A DNA stretch of 64,000 bases from Listeria weihenstephanensis (GCF_003534205.1 NZ_CP011102.1:1624036-1688035); one strand, 5' to 3'; positions 1 to 9,433 are shown, numbered from the stretch's first letter. Notes: generated by a model from the letters alone, not told the origin. A program made the numbers and translations.

Positions 1-1
1 G

Positions 2-796
2 TACGCAGATTTTGCTCATTATTTGAATGGTCAAGGCTTTATCGTGATAGCAGATGATCATCGTGGTTTTGGTAAGAGTGCGAAAGACGCTTCGATGTTA
101 GGTCATTTAGCTTTTCCAGATGGATTTGAAGCAATGGTAGCAGACGAAGAAGTTGTTGCTGCCTTTATTAAAGAGCGCCATCCTAACTTACCACACTTCA
201 TTTTCGGGCACAGTATGGGTAGTTTTATTACGCGTGTACTGATTACGAGATATAAAGTAGGCGCCGCAGTATTAGCCGGAAGCGGTCTGCAACCAGATCC
301 TATTTTAAAAGCCGGTCTTTTCTACGCAAAACTAAGAGCGAAGAACCACGAGACAAAACGTAGTGCTATTTTACACAAAGCATCATTTTACGGTTTCAAT
401 CGCGAATTTGCCTCTGAGAAACACCCATTCAGCTGGCTTTCAAGAGACAAAGCAGTTCACAAAACCTATACAGAAGATCCATTTTGCGGGCAAGTGGTTG
501 GTTCGTTAGGATTTTATCATAGCTTATTATTCGGCATTGAAAAATCACAAAATATCGAGACGATAGAAAAAACGCCAAAAGACGTACCACTATTACTCAT
601 TTCTGGAAGTAAAGATCCAGTAGGGCATTTCGGTAAAGACGTACCCAAACTAGCTGTAAAATACGAAAAAGCTGGCGTTGGGGATGTGACATTAAAAATT
701 TACGAAGATGCGCGACATGAACTTACAAATGAGATAAACAAAGAACAAGTTTTTGAAGACGTTGTATCTTGGTATAAGAAACAATTAGGCGAATGA
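2..796 (+). CDS. Alpha/beta hydrolase (S33/Hydrolase_4 type), 5' end cut by window
   Basis: The frame is open from base 2, so the true start lies upstream and about 264 codons are visible. The nucleophile elbow G-H-S-M-G is present. The later G-S-K-D-P and D-A-R-H-E-L motifs supply the expected acidic residue and histidine of the Ser-Asp-His triad. This fits cytosolic lysophospholipase or monoacylglycerol-lipase-like enzymes that hydrolyse ester substrates. The exact substrate cannot be told. It converges on proA, with a strong shared terminator between them. No signal peptide can be judged because the N-terminus is missing. Confidence 0.8.
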   Translation, partial: YADFAHYLNGQGFIVIADDHRGFGKSAKDASMLGHLAFPDGFEAMVADEEVVAAFIKERHPNLPHFIFGHSMGSFITRVLITRYKVGAAVLAGSGLQPDPILKAGLFYAKLRAKNHETKRSAILHKASFYGFNREFASEKHPFSWLSRDKAVHKTYTEDPFCGQVVGSLGFYHSLLFGIEKSQNIETIEKTPKDVPLLLISGSKDPVGHFGKDVPKLAVKYEKAGVGDVTLKIYEDARHELTNEINKEQVFEDVVSWYKKQLGE

Positions 797-815
797 CTGT
801 ATCAACGACGAATAT

Positions 816-856
816 AGCAAAGAAGCGTGGATTTCTATAGTCCACGCTTCTTTGCT
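816..856. terminator. Bidirectional terminator, hydrolase/proA
   Basis: A perfect 16-bp inverted repeat (816-831 with 841-856) and a 9-nt loop lie between convergent genes. A-rich and T-rich stretches sit inside the arms, so it can end transcription from both sides. Confidence 0.85.
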
Positions 857-858
857 AC

Positions 859-2106
859 TTATTCGCGAATCTGCCCTTCGCCATAAATAATATATTTTGT
901 AGAAGTTAGCTCGTTCAATCCCATTGGACCGCGAGCATGCAGTTTTTGAGTGCTAATGCCAATTTCAGCGCCAAAACCGAACTCAAAACCATCTGTAAAT
1001 CGAGTGGAGGCGTTCACGTAAACAGCAGCCGCATCGACTTGTTGCAAGAATTTTTGACTTGTAAAATAATTATCCGTCACGATAGCTTCGGAATGTTTTG
1101 TTCCGTACGTATTAATATGGTGAATCGCTTCGTCCACGTCAGATACGACCTTAATCGCTAAAATATAATCGGCATATTCCGTCTCCCAATCGAGCTCTGT
1201 TGCCAGAATCACATCAGGCGAAATGGCTACGACGTGTTTATCACCTCGAACTTCGACATTTTCTGCGCGAAGACGTGCAATAATTGTAGGCAAAAAGTCA
1301 CCGGCAACAGCTTCATGAATGAGCAATGTTTCCGCAGCATTACAAACCGATGGGCGACTTGCTTTTGCATTGACGATGATTTTTGTCGCCATTTCTTGTT
1401 GCGCTTCTTTATCAATATATACATGGCAATTACCAGTTCCAGTTTCAATAACCGGCACCGTCGCATTTTCAAGAACAGCCTGTATCAAACGCGCGCTGCC
1501 ACGCGGAATCAGTACATCAAGGTAAGCGTTCAATTTCATCAATTGCTGTGCTGTTTCTCGTGACGTATCTTCTAGAATCTGGACAGCATCAGCTGGGAAA
1601 TCAGAAGCACTCAGCGACTCACGAATGACTTTCACGAGTGCGAGGTTAGAATGAAATGCTTCACTACCACCACGAAGAATCGTTGCATTTCCAGTTTTGA
1701 AACAAAGAACAGCTGCATCAACAGTAACATTGGGGCGCGATTCATAAATAATCCCGATGACACCAAGAGGGACGCGCTGTTTTCCGATGGTTAGATCAGC
1801 TTCATTTTTCCACATATGCACAACTTCGCCAATCGGGTCAGCGAGAGCGGCTACTTGCTTCACTGCCTTCGCTATATCCTGGATTCGTTCAGGCGTTAGT
1901 CGTAACCGGTCAAGCATGGCGTCTCGCACACCGTTATCAGAAGCCGTAGCTAGATCCTTCTCATTTGCAGCTAAAATTATGTCCGTGTTCGCCATTAATG
2001 CAGTAGCTAACGCTTGTAAGGCCTCGTTTTTTGCCTTCGTTTTTGCTTGCCCTAAGATAAAAGAGGCAGCCTTCGCTTGTTTTCCCATTTGAATAAGTGA
2101 GCTCAT
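859..2106 (-). CDS. proA: Gamma-glutamyl phosphate reductase
   Basis: A protein of 415 aa, the usual ProA length. It performs the NADPH-dependent reduction of gamma-glutamyl phosphate to glutamate-5-semialdehyde, step two of proline synthesis, in the cytosol. It has the aldehyde-dehydrogenase-like fold signature, including the catalytic cysteine in the R-P-S-V-C-N-A-A-E segment near residue 250. Its ATG overlaps the proB TGA by four bases (ATGA), indicating translational coupling in a proBA operon. It ends next to the bidirectional terminator at 816-856. Confidence 0.97.
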   Translation of the reverse strand: MSSLIQMGKQAKAASFILGQAKTKAKNEALQALATALMANTDIILAANEKDLATASDNGVRDAMLDRLRLTPERIQDIAKAVKQVAALADPIGEVVHMWKNEADLTIGKQRVPLGVIGIIYESRPNVTVDAAVLCFKTGNATILRGGSEAFHSNLALVKVIRESLSASDFPADAVQILEDTSRETAQQLMKLNAYLDVLIPRGSARLIQAVLENATVPVIETGTGNCHVYIDKEAQQEMATKIIVNAKASRPSVCNAAETLLIHEAVAGDFLPTIIARLRAENVEVRGDKHVVAISPDVILATELDWETEYADYILAIKVVSDVDEAIHHINTYGTKHSEAIVTDNYFTSQKFLQQVDAAAVYVNASTRFTDGFEFGFGAEIGISTQKLHARGPMGLNELTSTKYIIYGEGQIRE

Positions 2107-2930
2107 CGTTTATTTTCCCCCTTTACCATGTTCCTAGCAGCAAACAAAGTACCAATAGGATCCCCATTCATAATATCAAAAATAGTGCTAGGATTATTTC
2201 CGTTTGTTAAAATCATTTTCCCTCCGTTTTTCAGGACTCGGTGGGCAGCAGTGAGTTTAGTGAGCATCCCACCAGTTCCAAATTCAGATCCTTTTCCACC
2301 TGCGAGTGCTTGTAAAGCTGGTGTGATTTCAGCGATTTCAGTAAACATAGTCGAATTAGGATTTTCCGTTGGATCACTGTCATAAAAGCCGTCAATATCA
2401 GAGAGCATAATCAATAGATCGGCCTGGATAACCCCTGCCACAATTGCAGATAATCGATCATTATCTCCAAACTTAGTCAAATGCTCAATTTCTTCAATAG
2501 CGACCGTGTCATTCTCGTTCACGATAGGAACAATGCCGTTTTCAAGTAATTTATTGAACGTATTTATGACATTTTTACGGCTTACTGGATAATCGATCAC
2601 ATCACGCGTAAGCAATACTTGTCCAACGATATGCCCGTATTCACCGAAAAATTTACTATAAATATGCATTAGTTCACTTTGTCCGACCGCAGCAATTGCC
2701 TGTTGTTCAGGAATCGTAGTGGGGCGGGTATCAAGTTGTAATTTATGACAGCCAACACCGATAGCGCCAGAAGATACGAGCACAACTTCCTTGCCTTCAT
2801 TACAAAGGTCACTCAGAACCATCGCTAATTTTTCAATAGTGCGTAAATTTATATTGCCATTCGGATACATGAGCGTACTAGTCCCAACTTTGATGACAAT
2901 CCGCTTGCAATTTTTTAAAGATTCCCGCAT
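2103..2930 (-). CDS. proB: Glutamate 5-kinase, short form without PUA domain
   Basis: A protein of 275 aa that phosphorylates glutamate to gamma-glutamyl phosphate, the first and feedback-controlled step of proline synthesis. The amino-acid-kinase motifs are visible: V-K-V-G-T-S-T at the N-terminus, S-S-G-A-I near residue 55 and N-E-N-D-T near 140. The C-terminal PUA domain of the 367-aa Escherichia coli enzyme is absent, as is usual in Listeria. An AGGAGA Shine-Dalgarno lies about 9 nt before the ATG. It is first in the proBA operon. A TATAAT-like -10 is seen near 2955 but no good -35. Confidence 0.96.
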   Translation of the reverse strand: MRESLKNCKRIVIKVGTSTLMYPNGNINLRTIEKLAMVLSDLCNEGKEVVLVSSGAIGVGCHKLQLDTRPTTIPEQQAIAAVGQSELMHIYSKFFGEYGHIVGQVLLTRDVIDYPVSRKNVINTFNKLLENGIVPIVNENDTVAIEEIEHLTKFGDNDRLSAIVAGVIQADLLIMLSDIDGFYDSDPTENPNSTMFTEIAEITPALQALAGGKGSEFGTGGMLTKLTAAHRVLKNGGKMILTNGNNPSTIFDIMNGDPIGTLFAARNMVKGENKR

Positions 2931-2990
2931 AAGATGATTCTCCTTTTAGCTCAAATTATATTTCATTCATTGTACACTATTTCCGAGGAC

Positions 2991-3022
2991 AAAAAAACCC
3001 ATTCTATCAAAAAAGATAGAAT
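2991..3022 (-). terminator. Terminator after PrsW-like gene
   Basis: On the minus strand, the 8-bp stem ATTCTATC/GATAGAAT with a six-base loop is followed by GGG and seven T. It separates the upstream protease gene from proBA. Confidence 0.7.
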
Positions 3023-3033
3023 AGGCGCTAACT

Positions 3034-4224
3034 TTATGCTTTGGCAGGTTTTTTAGCCGAGATTTGGCGTAAACCTTTATTGATAAGAGAGAAGATAACG
3101 ATCCAAACAACAATGATAAGTAACACTTGTTTGAATGCGAATTGTGGAAGTGGATCCCACGGGCAATCCCAAAGGAAATGAAGTCCAATTGGAATGATGA
3201 ACAAGCTGAGGAATTTACCACTAAAAATATGACGCATTCTCAGTTTTGGATCAGAGCCCATTGCAATCATCAATGCAGCACCAGAAATTGCGGCCCAAAC
3301 AACGTGACCACCAATCGACTGCCAACCACGAGAGAAGATAATATTTAACATCGTATCTCCGGCGAAATGAATATTTTTAAATACAGCGGCTGCTTCAAGG
3401 CTATAGTTAAACGCATAACCAAGCGATTCGAATGCTGCGAAACCAGCGCCAACCGCGGCACCAATTAATAATCCATTCAAAATGTATTTCGGTTTTAAAG
3501 CAACAATGAAGAGTGCAACGATGACCATTTTCCCAGTTTCTTCAATGATACCAACTAAGAAAGCGTTAAAATAGTTCAATTTACCAACTGGAATAACATC
3601 ATAAAGAATTAAAGTCGCGACAAGTGCTGCTACACCACCGATAAAGAACATTTTTAACACGTCGAAAAAGCTGATGTTCCGCGGGGCATTGACTTCAAAA
3701 AACAGAACAAGTACCGAAAAAGGAACCGTGAAAGATCCGATAACCATCAAACCAGGTATCGTGTTTGAATTGGCGAAAATGTAAGTACAAGCGAATAAAA
3801 GAAAATAAGTAATTGTTAAGGCAAAGAAAACTCTAGAGAAAAGAAAAGGCCTAGCCCAACTAGAAGCAATATCTTCCTCCTTTGGTGTTGTAAAAGTCGT
3901 TCCAGCAATAAAAACTTTTTCACTATCCGATTTTGAATGTTTTTTGAAGACATCGGCGAAAACATCACCCAGCCCTAAATGTTGCGCCCCATTTTTTTCA
4001 TGAGGATGATGATTCGGAGCTTTGGTACTACTTGATTTAGGATCATGAGCATCGTGAATCTTTAGAAAAATTTCGCTATCTTTTAAAAGCATCCATTCCC
4101 CGTCCTCAAGGTGCTTCACCGTCGTTTCGGCAGTTAGTTCCTTTCTTTTGTAAAGCGTTCGTACTTCGTAATCTGTTAATGGACCAATTGTCTTGTCATT
4201 TTTTTTGAAAAACCAATGAGACAA
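3034..4224 (-). CDS. PrsW-family intramembrane protease with N-terminal GYF_2-like domain
   Basis: A protein of 396 aa. The start is placed at TTG 4224 because AAGGGAGG lies 9 nt before it; the longer frame to 4272 has no such site. Residues about 1-55 resemble a GYF_2 (DUF4339) module (H-W-F-F start, I-G-P-L-T, V-R-T-L, G-E-W-M). After a polar linker of about 70 residues come several membrane helices. They carry the PrsW hallmarks E-E-T-G-K near residue 230, F-A-A-F-E and a later conserved histidine (G-G-H-V-V-W). PrsW proteins are glutamic-type membrane proteases; Bacillus subtilis PrsW cuts an anti-sigma factor. The target here is unknown. Confidence 0.8.
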   Translation of the reverse strand: MSHWFFKKNDKTIGPLTDYEVRTLYKRKELTAETTVKHLEDGEWMLLKDSEIFLKIHDAHDPKSSSTKAPNHHPHEKNGAQHLGLGDVFADVFKKHSKSDSEKVFIAGTTFTTPKEEDIASSWARPFLFSRVFFALTITYFLLFACTYIFANSNTIPGLMVIGSFTVPFSVLVLFFEVNAPRNISFFDVLKMFFIGGVAALVATLILYDVIPVGKLNYFNAFLVGIIEETGKMVIVALFIVALKPKYILNGLLIGAAVGAGFAAFESLGYAFNYSLEAAAVFKNIHFAGDTMLNIIFSRGWQSIGGHVVWAAISGAALMIAMGSDPKLRMRHIFSGKFLSLFIIPIGLHFLWDCPWDPLPQFAFKQVLLIIVVWIVIFSLINKGLRQISAKKPAKA

Positions 4225-4303
4225 AAGGATCGCCTCCCTTATTTTATATTTATAGTCTCTACCTAATTCCACTAAATGATCAAGTTGAAACTTAAAAAGA
4301 GAG

Positions 4304-4331
4304 AAAAAAACAGACTATATAAATTCTAGTC
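4304..4331 (-). terminator. Weak terminator after XRE regulator
   Basis: The minus strand has a 5-bp stem GACTA/TAGTC that includes the regulator's stop codon, followed by seven T. The stem is short but the T-run is strong. Confidence 0.4.
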
Positions 4332-4739
4332 ATTTCTATTTAAACTATTATTAAGACTACGTGCTTGATTTAATAAGAAAACGATGGAGTCATCTAGATA
4401 TTTGATAACTTCTGAATGCAGCATTTTTTTATCTAATTGCAAATCATTTTCAAAACGGAGACTTTCTCTTATATCTTCTAATTTATTCGCAATGTCTGGG
4501 CGTTTTTCAATTTCACTTGGTTTGTAATCAGAATCATTCCGTTGACCAATCAAATAATCTACGGAAACATCAAAAATGATAGAAATGTGTCGTAGCATGT
4601 CGATATCTGGTTCCCGAATACCATATTCCCAGTTGCCATAGGTTGATGTTGCGTTAAGTCCGAGTCGTCTCGCAGTTTCAGCTTTTGACCAACCTTTTTC
4701 TTCTCTTAAAACAGTTAGTCGGTTGTTTAATTTCGGCAT
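4326..4739 (-). CDS. XRE-family helix-turn-helix regulator
   Basis: A protein of 137 aa. Residues about 6-62 form a Cro/cI-type HTH: L-R-E-E-K-G-W-S-K-A-E-T-A-R-R-L-G, then N-W-E-Y-G-I-R-E-P and D-V-S-V-D-Y-L-I-G. The C-terminal half is polar and helical with no recognised domain. It is divergent from a second small XRE gene across a shared 150-bp region with an extended -10 on each side's operator zone. It probably represses itself and the divergent gene. The effector and wider regulon are unknown. A similar HTH gene is known at this position in Listeria. Confidence 0.85.
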   Translation of the reverse strand: MPKLNNRLTVLREEKGWSKAETARRLGLNATSTYGNWEYGIREPDIDMLRHISIIFDVSVDYLIGQRNDSDYKPSEIEKRPDIANKLEDIRESLRFENDLQLDKKMLHSEVIKYLDDSIVFLLNQARSLNNSLNRND

Positions 4740-4756
4740 TATATCACTCCTTTTAG

Positions 4757-4806
4757 AAGTTAGTATACCATAACTTACACAAAACAGATACTTTCTTACA
4801 CAAAAC
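4757..4806. promoter_or_regulatory. Operator-like repeats and extended -10 between divergent XRE genes
   Basis: The 12-bp direct repeat CTTACACAAAAC occurs at 4774-4785 and 4795-4806, exactly 21 bp (two helical turns) apart. The inverted repeat AAGTTA/TAACTT (4757-4762, 4771-4776) overlaps a minus-strand extended -10, TGG-TATACT (4770-4762), serving the 4326-4739 gene. Phased repeats over a promoter suit a dimeric HTH repressor. Confidence 0.55.
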
Positions 4807-4819
4807 GACTCTTATTGAT

Positions 4820-4848
4820 TTGACAGCCTCTTAAAGAGTTGATACTAT
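4820..4848 (+). promoter_or_regulatory. Promoter of small XRE gene
   Basis: TTGACA (4820-4825), a 17-bp spacer and TACTAT (4843-4848). The nearest CTTACACAAAAC repeat ends 13 bp upstream of the -35. Confidence 0.75.
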
Positions 4849-4888
4849 TGTCAAGTAAACACAAATTGAGTAGAATGGAGCGATGGTT

Positions 4889-5104
4889 ATGACAGCGGTT
4901 GTAGAGAAGAAAATCAATTGGGCAAAAGTTCGAAGCAGAAGAGAATCACTAGGTATTTCGCAAGCATTTATTTCAAGGAAAATGGGTTACAAGTATAGTT
5001 CGGGCTATAGCAACTTGGAAAAAGGTATGGTAAGGTTATCAGCTGAAAAAGCGGCCGTTTTAGCTGATATTCTTCACTGTAAACAAGAAGATTTCTTTAA
5101 ATAA
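4889..5104 (+). CDS. Small XRE-family HTH protein
   Basis: A protein of 71 aa from ATG 4889, which lies 8 nt after GGAG; the ATG at 4883 is only 2 nt away from that site. Nearly the whole protein is one HTH domain (R-R-E-S-L-G-I-S-Q-A-F-I-S-R-K-M-G, then N-L-E-K-G). It is Cro-like in size. It is transcribed away from the larger XRE gene, giving a two-repressor arrangement like a phage switch, though no other phage genes are nearby. It is followed by a terminator, so it stands alone. Confidence 0.75.
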   Translation: MTAVVEKKINWAKVRSRRESLGISQAFISRKMGYKYSSGYSNLEKGMVRLSAEKAAVLADILHCKQEDFFK

Positions 5105-5181
5105 ATAACTCGATTTGTGTTGTTTTCTCTTGGGAATATTAGAAGTAGGTGCTATCATTACGAAGGTTATTTCAAAAAAGT

Positions 5182-5218
5182 ACACAAAAAACGTGGTGGG
5201 TAGCCGCGTTTTTTGTGT
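5182..5218 (+). terminator. Terminator after small XRE gene
   Basis: The 12-bp perfect repeat 5182-5193/5207-5218 contains an inner core A6-CGTGG-loop-CCGCG-T6. The A6 and T6 arms would allow function in either direction. The rest of 5105-5354 shows only a weak TAGAAT -10 (5278-5283) for the next gene. Confidence 0.75.
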
Positions 5219-5354
5219 GCGCTAAAAATTATAATACTTAAATTCAAAAAAGCATACTATATGAGAGTGAAATCGTGTAGAATAGAAACAAATAACAATA
5301 CTAACTTCTGTAGCTAGTATTACAAAATGGATCTATTGTGAGGAGTTTTTAGTT

Positions 5355-6308
5355 ATGAAAGAGTCAGATATTATTTTCCCTTCTATAGTTGAGACCTTTT
5401 TAAAACAGGGAATGAACAGCATCGATGAGCAAGAAGCAGCAGATATTCATCAATTTTTAGAGATGGTATATGCGGAGCAACCATGTAATGAAAAAGCTGT
5501 CTATGGATTAATTAAAATTTATAATGCTAAAAAAGAATTTGAGCAGGCAAAAGAAATTGGGCAGTCTTTTATCATGATGGATGGCTATAATAAAGATATT
5601 CTAGGCGAATTATCCATCACGTTTCTCTCGCTAAACCAAATGGATACTTATTTTAGCCTAGTTAAGCAGCATTTAGAAAAAGAGGCTCAATTGGAGGATG
5701 TTCCAAATGATGATTTTTCAGAGGAAAGCAATGTTATCCCTTTCCCTAAAAAAATAAAACCGCGTCGCAACATCCAGAATTTTTTAGAATGGGGAACTGC
5801 GGAGCAATTGGAATTTTTGCAACAGGCTAGATTCCACGATATTGATTCGTATTTGGAAGCTTTTCAGATATTCTTGAAAGACGCAGAAACATCACCTTAC
5901 GTGAAATCAATGGTCTTTGAACTTTTGCAAGAAAAGAACGTTGATACTGTATTTCGAGTGAAAAAATTGGGATTAGAGGGGGATTTTAATCCGAGTAAGG
6001 TATCGGTATTAACTGACGATCCATTCACAAAGGAGCTAACAGGGGCGCTAACAAAGCGTTGGGAACATGACAACCCAAGCTTTTTAGAACAGTTACTCGT
6101 GATCGTTCAATTGCATTTATTTATTATGTATCCATTTCAGATGCCATCGAAAGACGTAGCACTTTGGAGTGAGGCGTATAGCAGTTGGTTATCACAATTG
6201 TATGGTGAAGAACCCAGTGAGAATGTAGCGATAAACCCAGATGAATTATTAGAAGCTAAGCGCTTTATCGAGAAAATGGAGAAGGTGCAGCAAAATTATC
6301 TGCTTTAA
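5355..6308 (+). CDS. YsoA-like TPR-repeat protein
   Basis: A protein of 317 aa, soluble and helical with no signal peptide. The first 120 residues look like TPR helices (E-A-A-D-I-H-Q-F, A-V-Y-G-L-I-K-I-Y, F-E-Q-A-K-E-I-G). A short basic linker (about residues 128-140) leads to a second helical part. Its place directly before tig matches ysoA next to tig-clpX in Bacillus subtilis. The molecular function of that family is not known. GAGGAG lies about 8 nt before the ATG. The 100-bp gap to tig shows no clear terminator, so read-through into tig is possible. Confidence 0.7.
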   Translation: MKESDIIFPSIVETFLKQGMNSIDEQEAADIHQFLEMVYAEQPCNEKAVYGLIKIYNAKKEFEQAKEIGQSFIMMDGYNKDILGELSITFLSLNQMDTYFSLVKQHLEKEAQLEDVPNDDFSEESNVIPFPKKIKPRRNIQNFLEWGTAEQLEFLQQARFHDIDSYLEAFQIFLKDAETSPYVKSMVFELLQEKNVDTVFRVKKLGLEGDFNPSKVSVLTDDPFTKELTGALTKRWEHDNPSFLEQLLVIVQLHLFIMYPFQMPSKDVALWSEAYSSWLSQLYGEEPSENVAINPDELLEAKRFIEKMEKVQQNYLL

Positions 6309-6426
6309 GAAGAGGATTGTTGTTTTCAAGTAGATAAGTTTTATGTTATTATGTATGAGTGTGACTGAAATAAGTATTGAGTAATCAAGACTATTAACCA
6401 GTAAATAGATGTATGGAGGGAATACC

Positions 6427-7722
6427 ATGTCAGTGAAATGGGAAAAACAAGAAGGTAATGTTGGTACATTAACTTTCGAAATCAATCAAGATCAAATTAA
6501 AGTAGGAATGGACAAAGCGTTCCAAAAAGTTCGCAAAAATCTAAACGTACCGGGCTTCCGTAAAGGGAAAGTTCCTCGTCAAATTTTCAACCAACGTTTT
6601 GGTGAAGAAGCGCTTTATCAAGATGCTTTGGACATCATGTTGCCAGAAGTTTATGCTGCGGCGATTGAAGAATCTGGCATCGATCCAGTGGATAACCCAC
6701 AAATCAATGTCGAATCAATGGAAAAAGACGCTGCTTGGGTATTAACAGCAGAAGTTACTGTGAAACCTGAAGTGAAATTAGGCGACTATAAAGGCGTTGA
6801 AATCGAAGCGCGTGATTCTAAATTAACAGACGAAGAAGTGGATGCTGAACTTAAGAGCATGCAAGAACGTCAAGCTGAATTAGTCGTTCGCGAAGATGCT
6901 CCAGCTGAGGATGGCGATACAGTTGTTCTTGATTTTGAAGGATTTAAAGACGGTGTTGCTTTTGAAGGCGGCCAAGCAGATAACCACTCACTTGAATTAG
7001 GATCTGGATCGTTTATTCCAGGTTTCGAAGAGCAAGTTGTTGGTCTTAAAGCTGGCGACGAAAAAGACATCGAGTTAACTTTCCCAGAAGAATATCACGC
7101 AGAAGATCTTGCTGGTCAAGCGGTAGTATTCAAAATCAAAGTACACGAAGTTAAAACAAAAGAAGTTCCAGAACTTGATGATGAGCTTGCAAAAGACATC
7201 GACGAAGAAGTGGAAACTCTTGCTGAACTAAAAGAAAAAGTTGCAAAACGTTTACAAGAAGCAAAAGAAGATAGCGTAGCGCAAGCAAAACAAAACGAAG
7301 CGATTGAAAAAGCTGTAGAAAATGCAGAAGTGGACATTCCACATTCAATGGTACATCACGAAGCGGACCACATGATGGAACATTTCGCGCAAGATCTACA
7401 AGCACAAGGATTAACTCCTGAGCTTTACTATCAATTCACTGGTCAAACAGAAGAAGCGATGCACTCGCAAATGGAAAAAGACGCAGAAAAACGCGTTAAA
7501 ACAAACTTAGTTTTAGAAGCAGTTGCTGAAGCTGAAGGCATTACGCCAACAGAAGCAGACATTGACGAAGAAGTTAAAACACTTGCTGACAAGTACAGCA
7601 TGGAAGTAGATGCAGTTCGTGCAGCATTAGGCGATATGAACGAATTGAAATCTGATCTTAAAATCCGTAAAGCCATTGATCTTTTAGTAGAAAATGCTAA
7701 AGAAGTCAAAGCAGCAGAGTAA
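6427..7722 (+). CDS. tig: Trigger factor, ribosome-associated chaperone
   Basis: A protein of 431 aa. ATG 6427 follows GGAGGG by 6 nt, so the upstream in-frame ATG at 6409 is not used. The N-terminal domain holds the ribosome-binding signature G-F-R-K-G-K-V-P (about residues 44-51), which docks on L23. The FKBP-type prolyl isomerase domain is about 160-245. The rest is the helical substrate-binding C-terminal domain. It folds nascent chains at the ribosome exit. It has its own terminator, so it is not cotranscribed efficiently with clpX. Confidence 0.98.
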   Translation: MSVKWEKQEGNVGTLTFEINQDQIKVGMDKAFQKVRKNLNVPGFRKGKVPRQIFNQRFGEEALYQDALDIMLPEVYAAAIEESGIDPVDNPQINVESMEKDAAWVLTAEVTVKPEVKLGDYKGVEIEARDSKLTDEEVDAELKSMQERQAELVVREDAPAEDGDTVVLDFEGFKDGVAFEGGQADNHSLELGSGSFIPGFEEQVVGLKAGDEKDIELTFPEEYHAEDLAGQAVVFKIKVHEVKTKEVPELDDELAKDIDEEVETLAELKEKVAKRLQEAKEDSVAQAKQNEAIEKAVENAEVDIPHSMVHHEADHMMEHFAQDLQAQGLTPELYYQFTGQTEEAMHSQMEKDAEKRVKTNLVLEAVAEAEGITPTEADIDEEVKTLADKYSMEVDAVRAALGDMNELKSDLKIRKAIDLLVENAKEVKAAE

Positions 7723-7758
7723 TAAGAGCAGTTTTACAGTTTACTAGTATGTTTGGGA

Positions 7759-7788
7759 GGAGCATGAGTTTAACTTATGCTCCTTTTC
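7759..7788 (+). terminator. Terminator after tig
   Basis: The stem GGAGCAT/ATGCTCC, extendable by further pairs including one G-U, is followed by TTTTC. Confidence 0.7.
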
Positions 7789-7946
7789 GCTGGGATTATC
7801 ATGTGAGATAAGTAATCATGTAACCCATCAATGGAGCTTATCTGCCGGTTTTGGAATTATTGCTTTGTTTCTTCGTGAAGTATGGAATATATAGATAATG
7901 TGATCTCTAATTCTTGCGTTTATTGGCGCTTACTGCCTTCGGATCC

Positions 7947-8056
7947 AGCTTCAACAGCCAGCCCCTCGAAATTTTCGTGGCCTCCGAAAAATCCAAAAGA
8001 GGGATTTGTCTGCGCCCTCTAACAAATTTTTTCGGATCTAACGGGCTGTTTCAGCT
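7947..8056 (+). other. Folded 110-nt intergenic element, candidate ncRNA or dispersed repeat
   Basis: This lies in the 440-bp gap between tig and clpX. The outer stem AGCT..AACAGCC (7947-7959) pairs with GGCTGTT..AGCT (8044-8056) with a symmetric 2-nt internal loop. Inside are a small CGAA/TTCG hairpin near 7967-7977 and a second arm, CCGAAAAA (7984-7991) with TTTTTCGG (8028-8035), enclosing AGAGGG/CCCTCT (7998-8003, 8015-8020). Four T follow the outer stem. TTCGGATC is repeated at 7938 and 8031. It is visibly richer in G and C than its flanks. No convincing ORF covers it. Outside it, the gap holds only the clpX promoter. Confidence 0.5.
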
Positions 8057-8062
8057 TTTCTG

Positions 8063-8092
8063 TTGGCAATTCTCACAAACTAGTGATATGAT
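8063..8092 (+). promoter_or_regulatory. clpX promoter
   Basis: TTGGCA (8063-8068), an 18-bp spacer and TATGAT (8087-8092). It starts directly after the folded element, so that element is not part of the clpX leader. Confidence 0.6.
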
Positions 8093-8163
8093 AAACAGAC
8101 ATAAGCTTGGACTTTTAAAGGCATAACGCTTATGAAAACACTTAATTAGAAGGGGTGAAAACC

Positions 8164-9423
8164 TTGTTCAAATTCAATGAAGAAAAGGGATCTTTGAAAT
8201 GTTCCTTTTGTGGCAAAACGCAAGACCAAGTTCGCAAATTAGTTGCAGGACCTGGCGTATATATTTGTGACGAGTGTATCGAATTATGCAACGAAATTAT
8301 CGAAGAAGAATTAAATGTGTCTGAATTTGTTGACTTTGGTGATGTGCCAAAACCTCAAGAGATTCGTCGTATTTTAAGTGATTATGTTATTGGGCAAGAT
8401 CGTGCTAAAAAAGCTTTAGCAGTAGCGGTTTATAATCACTATAAGCGTATCAATTCCAATGAAAAATCTGATGATGCGGTAGAGCTTTCTAAAAGTAATA
8501 TCTGTCTAATCGGACCAACAGGTAGTGGTAAAACATTGCTTGCTCAAACATTGGCACGACTTTTAAATGTTCCGTTTGCTATTGCAGACGCTACAAGTTT
8601 AACAGAAGCGGGCTATGTCGGGGAAGATGTTGAGAATATTCTTTTGAAACTCATTCAAGCGGCTGATTTTGATGTAGAGCGTGCTGAAAAAGGTATTATC
8701 TACATTGATGAAATTGATAAAGTTGCGCGTAAATCTGAGAATCCTTCTATCACTCGTGATGTTTCTGGGGAAGGAGTGCAACAAGCCTTACTCAAAATTT
8801 TAGAAGGTACTGTTGCTAGCGTTCCTCCACAAGGTGGGCGTAAACATCCTCATCAAGAATTCATCCAAATCGATACAGGAAATATTCTGTTTATCGTTGG
8901 TGGAGCATTTGACGGTGTGGAGCAAATCGTCAAAAACCGTCTAGGCGAAAAAGTCATCGGTTTTGGTACGGAAAACGAACAGTTAAAAGAAGATGAAACG
9001 TATCTTTCTAAAGTTGTTCCAGAAGATTTGTTGAAATTTGGTCTAATTCCTGAATTCATAGGACGTTTACCAGTTATCGCAACGTTGGAGCAGTTAGATG
9101 AAGAGACATTAGTTTCCATTTTAACAGAGCCAAAAAATGCACTTGTGAAGCAATATCAGAAAATGCTAGAATTAGATGATGTAGAGCTCGAATTTGAGGC
9201 TGAAGCGTTATCTGAAATTGCGAAAGAAGCGATTGCTCGTAAAACAGGGGCACGTGGACTTCGTTCTATCATTGAACATATTATGCTAGAAGTGATGTTT
9301 GAGATACCTTCTCGCGATGATATCAAGAAATGTATCATTACAAAAGAAGCGGTTACGGGCGAGGCAGAGCCACAATTACAACTAGAAGATGGATCCGTTA
9401 TACCAATAAAAACATCCGCATGA
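8164..9423 (+). CDS. clpX: ATP-dependent Clp protease ATP-binding subunit ClpX
   Basis: A protein of 419 aa from TTG 8164, giving the conserved M-F-K-F-N-E-E-K start 8 nt after AGAAGGGG. The GTG at 8155 lies inside that site. Motifs in order: N-terminal C4 zinc-binding domain (C-S-F-C and C-D-E-C), Walker A G-P-T-G-S-G-K-T near residue 120, Walker B I-I-Y-I-D-E-I-D, and sensor-2 G-A-R-G-L-R. It unfolds substrates and feeds them to ClpP. Its own promoter and terminator make it monocistronic, and its position after tig is conserved in Firmicutes. Confidence 0.98.
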   Translation: MFKFNEEKGSLKCSFCGKTQDQVRKLVAGPGVYICDECIELCNEIIEEELNVSEFVDFGDVPKPQEIRRILSDYVIGQDRAKKALAVAVYNHYKRINSNEKSDDAVELSKSNICLIGPTGSGKTLLAQTLARLLNVPFAIADATSLTEAGYVGEDVENILLKLIQAADFDVERAEKGIIYIDEIDKVARKSENPSITRDVSGEGVQQALLKILEGTVASVPPQGGRKHPHQEFIQIDTGNILFIVGGAFDGVEQIVKNRLGEKVIGFGTENEQLKEDETYLSKVVPEDLLKFGLIPEFIGRLPVIATLEQLDEETLVSILTEPKNALVKQYQKMLELDDVELEFEAEALSEIAKEAIARKTGARGLRSIIEHIMLEVMFEIPSRDDIKKCIITKEAVTGEAEPQLQLEDGSVIPIKTSA

Positions 9424-9433
9424 TGGAATGCAT

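Noticed and set aside
4326-5104. Prophage remnant around the two XRE genes
   Set aside because: No integrase, attachment repeat or other phage gene is present; neighbours are core genes.
7116-7405. Long minus-strand ORFs inside tig
   Set aside because: Serine- or leucine-rich reverse translations of a Glu/Lys/Ala-rich gene; typical antisense shadows. The same applies to reverse frames inside sbcC and clpX.
7914-8126. 70-codon plus-strand ORF in the tig-clpX gap
   Set aside because: No Shine-Dalgarno, starts at a non-ATG codon, crosses both the folded element and the clpX promoter, and has no recognisable protein pattern.
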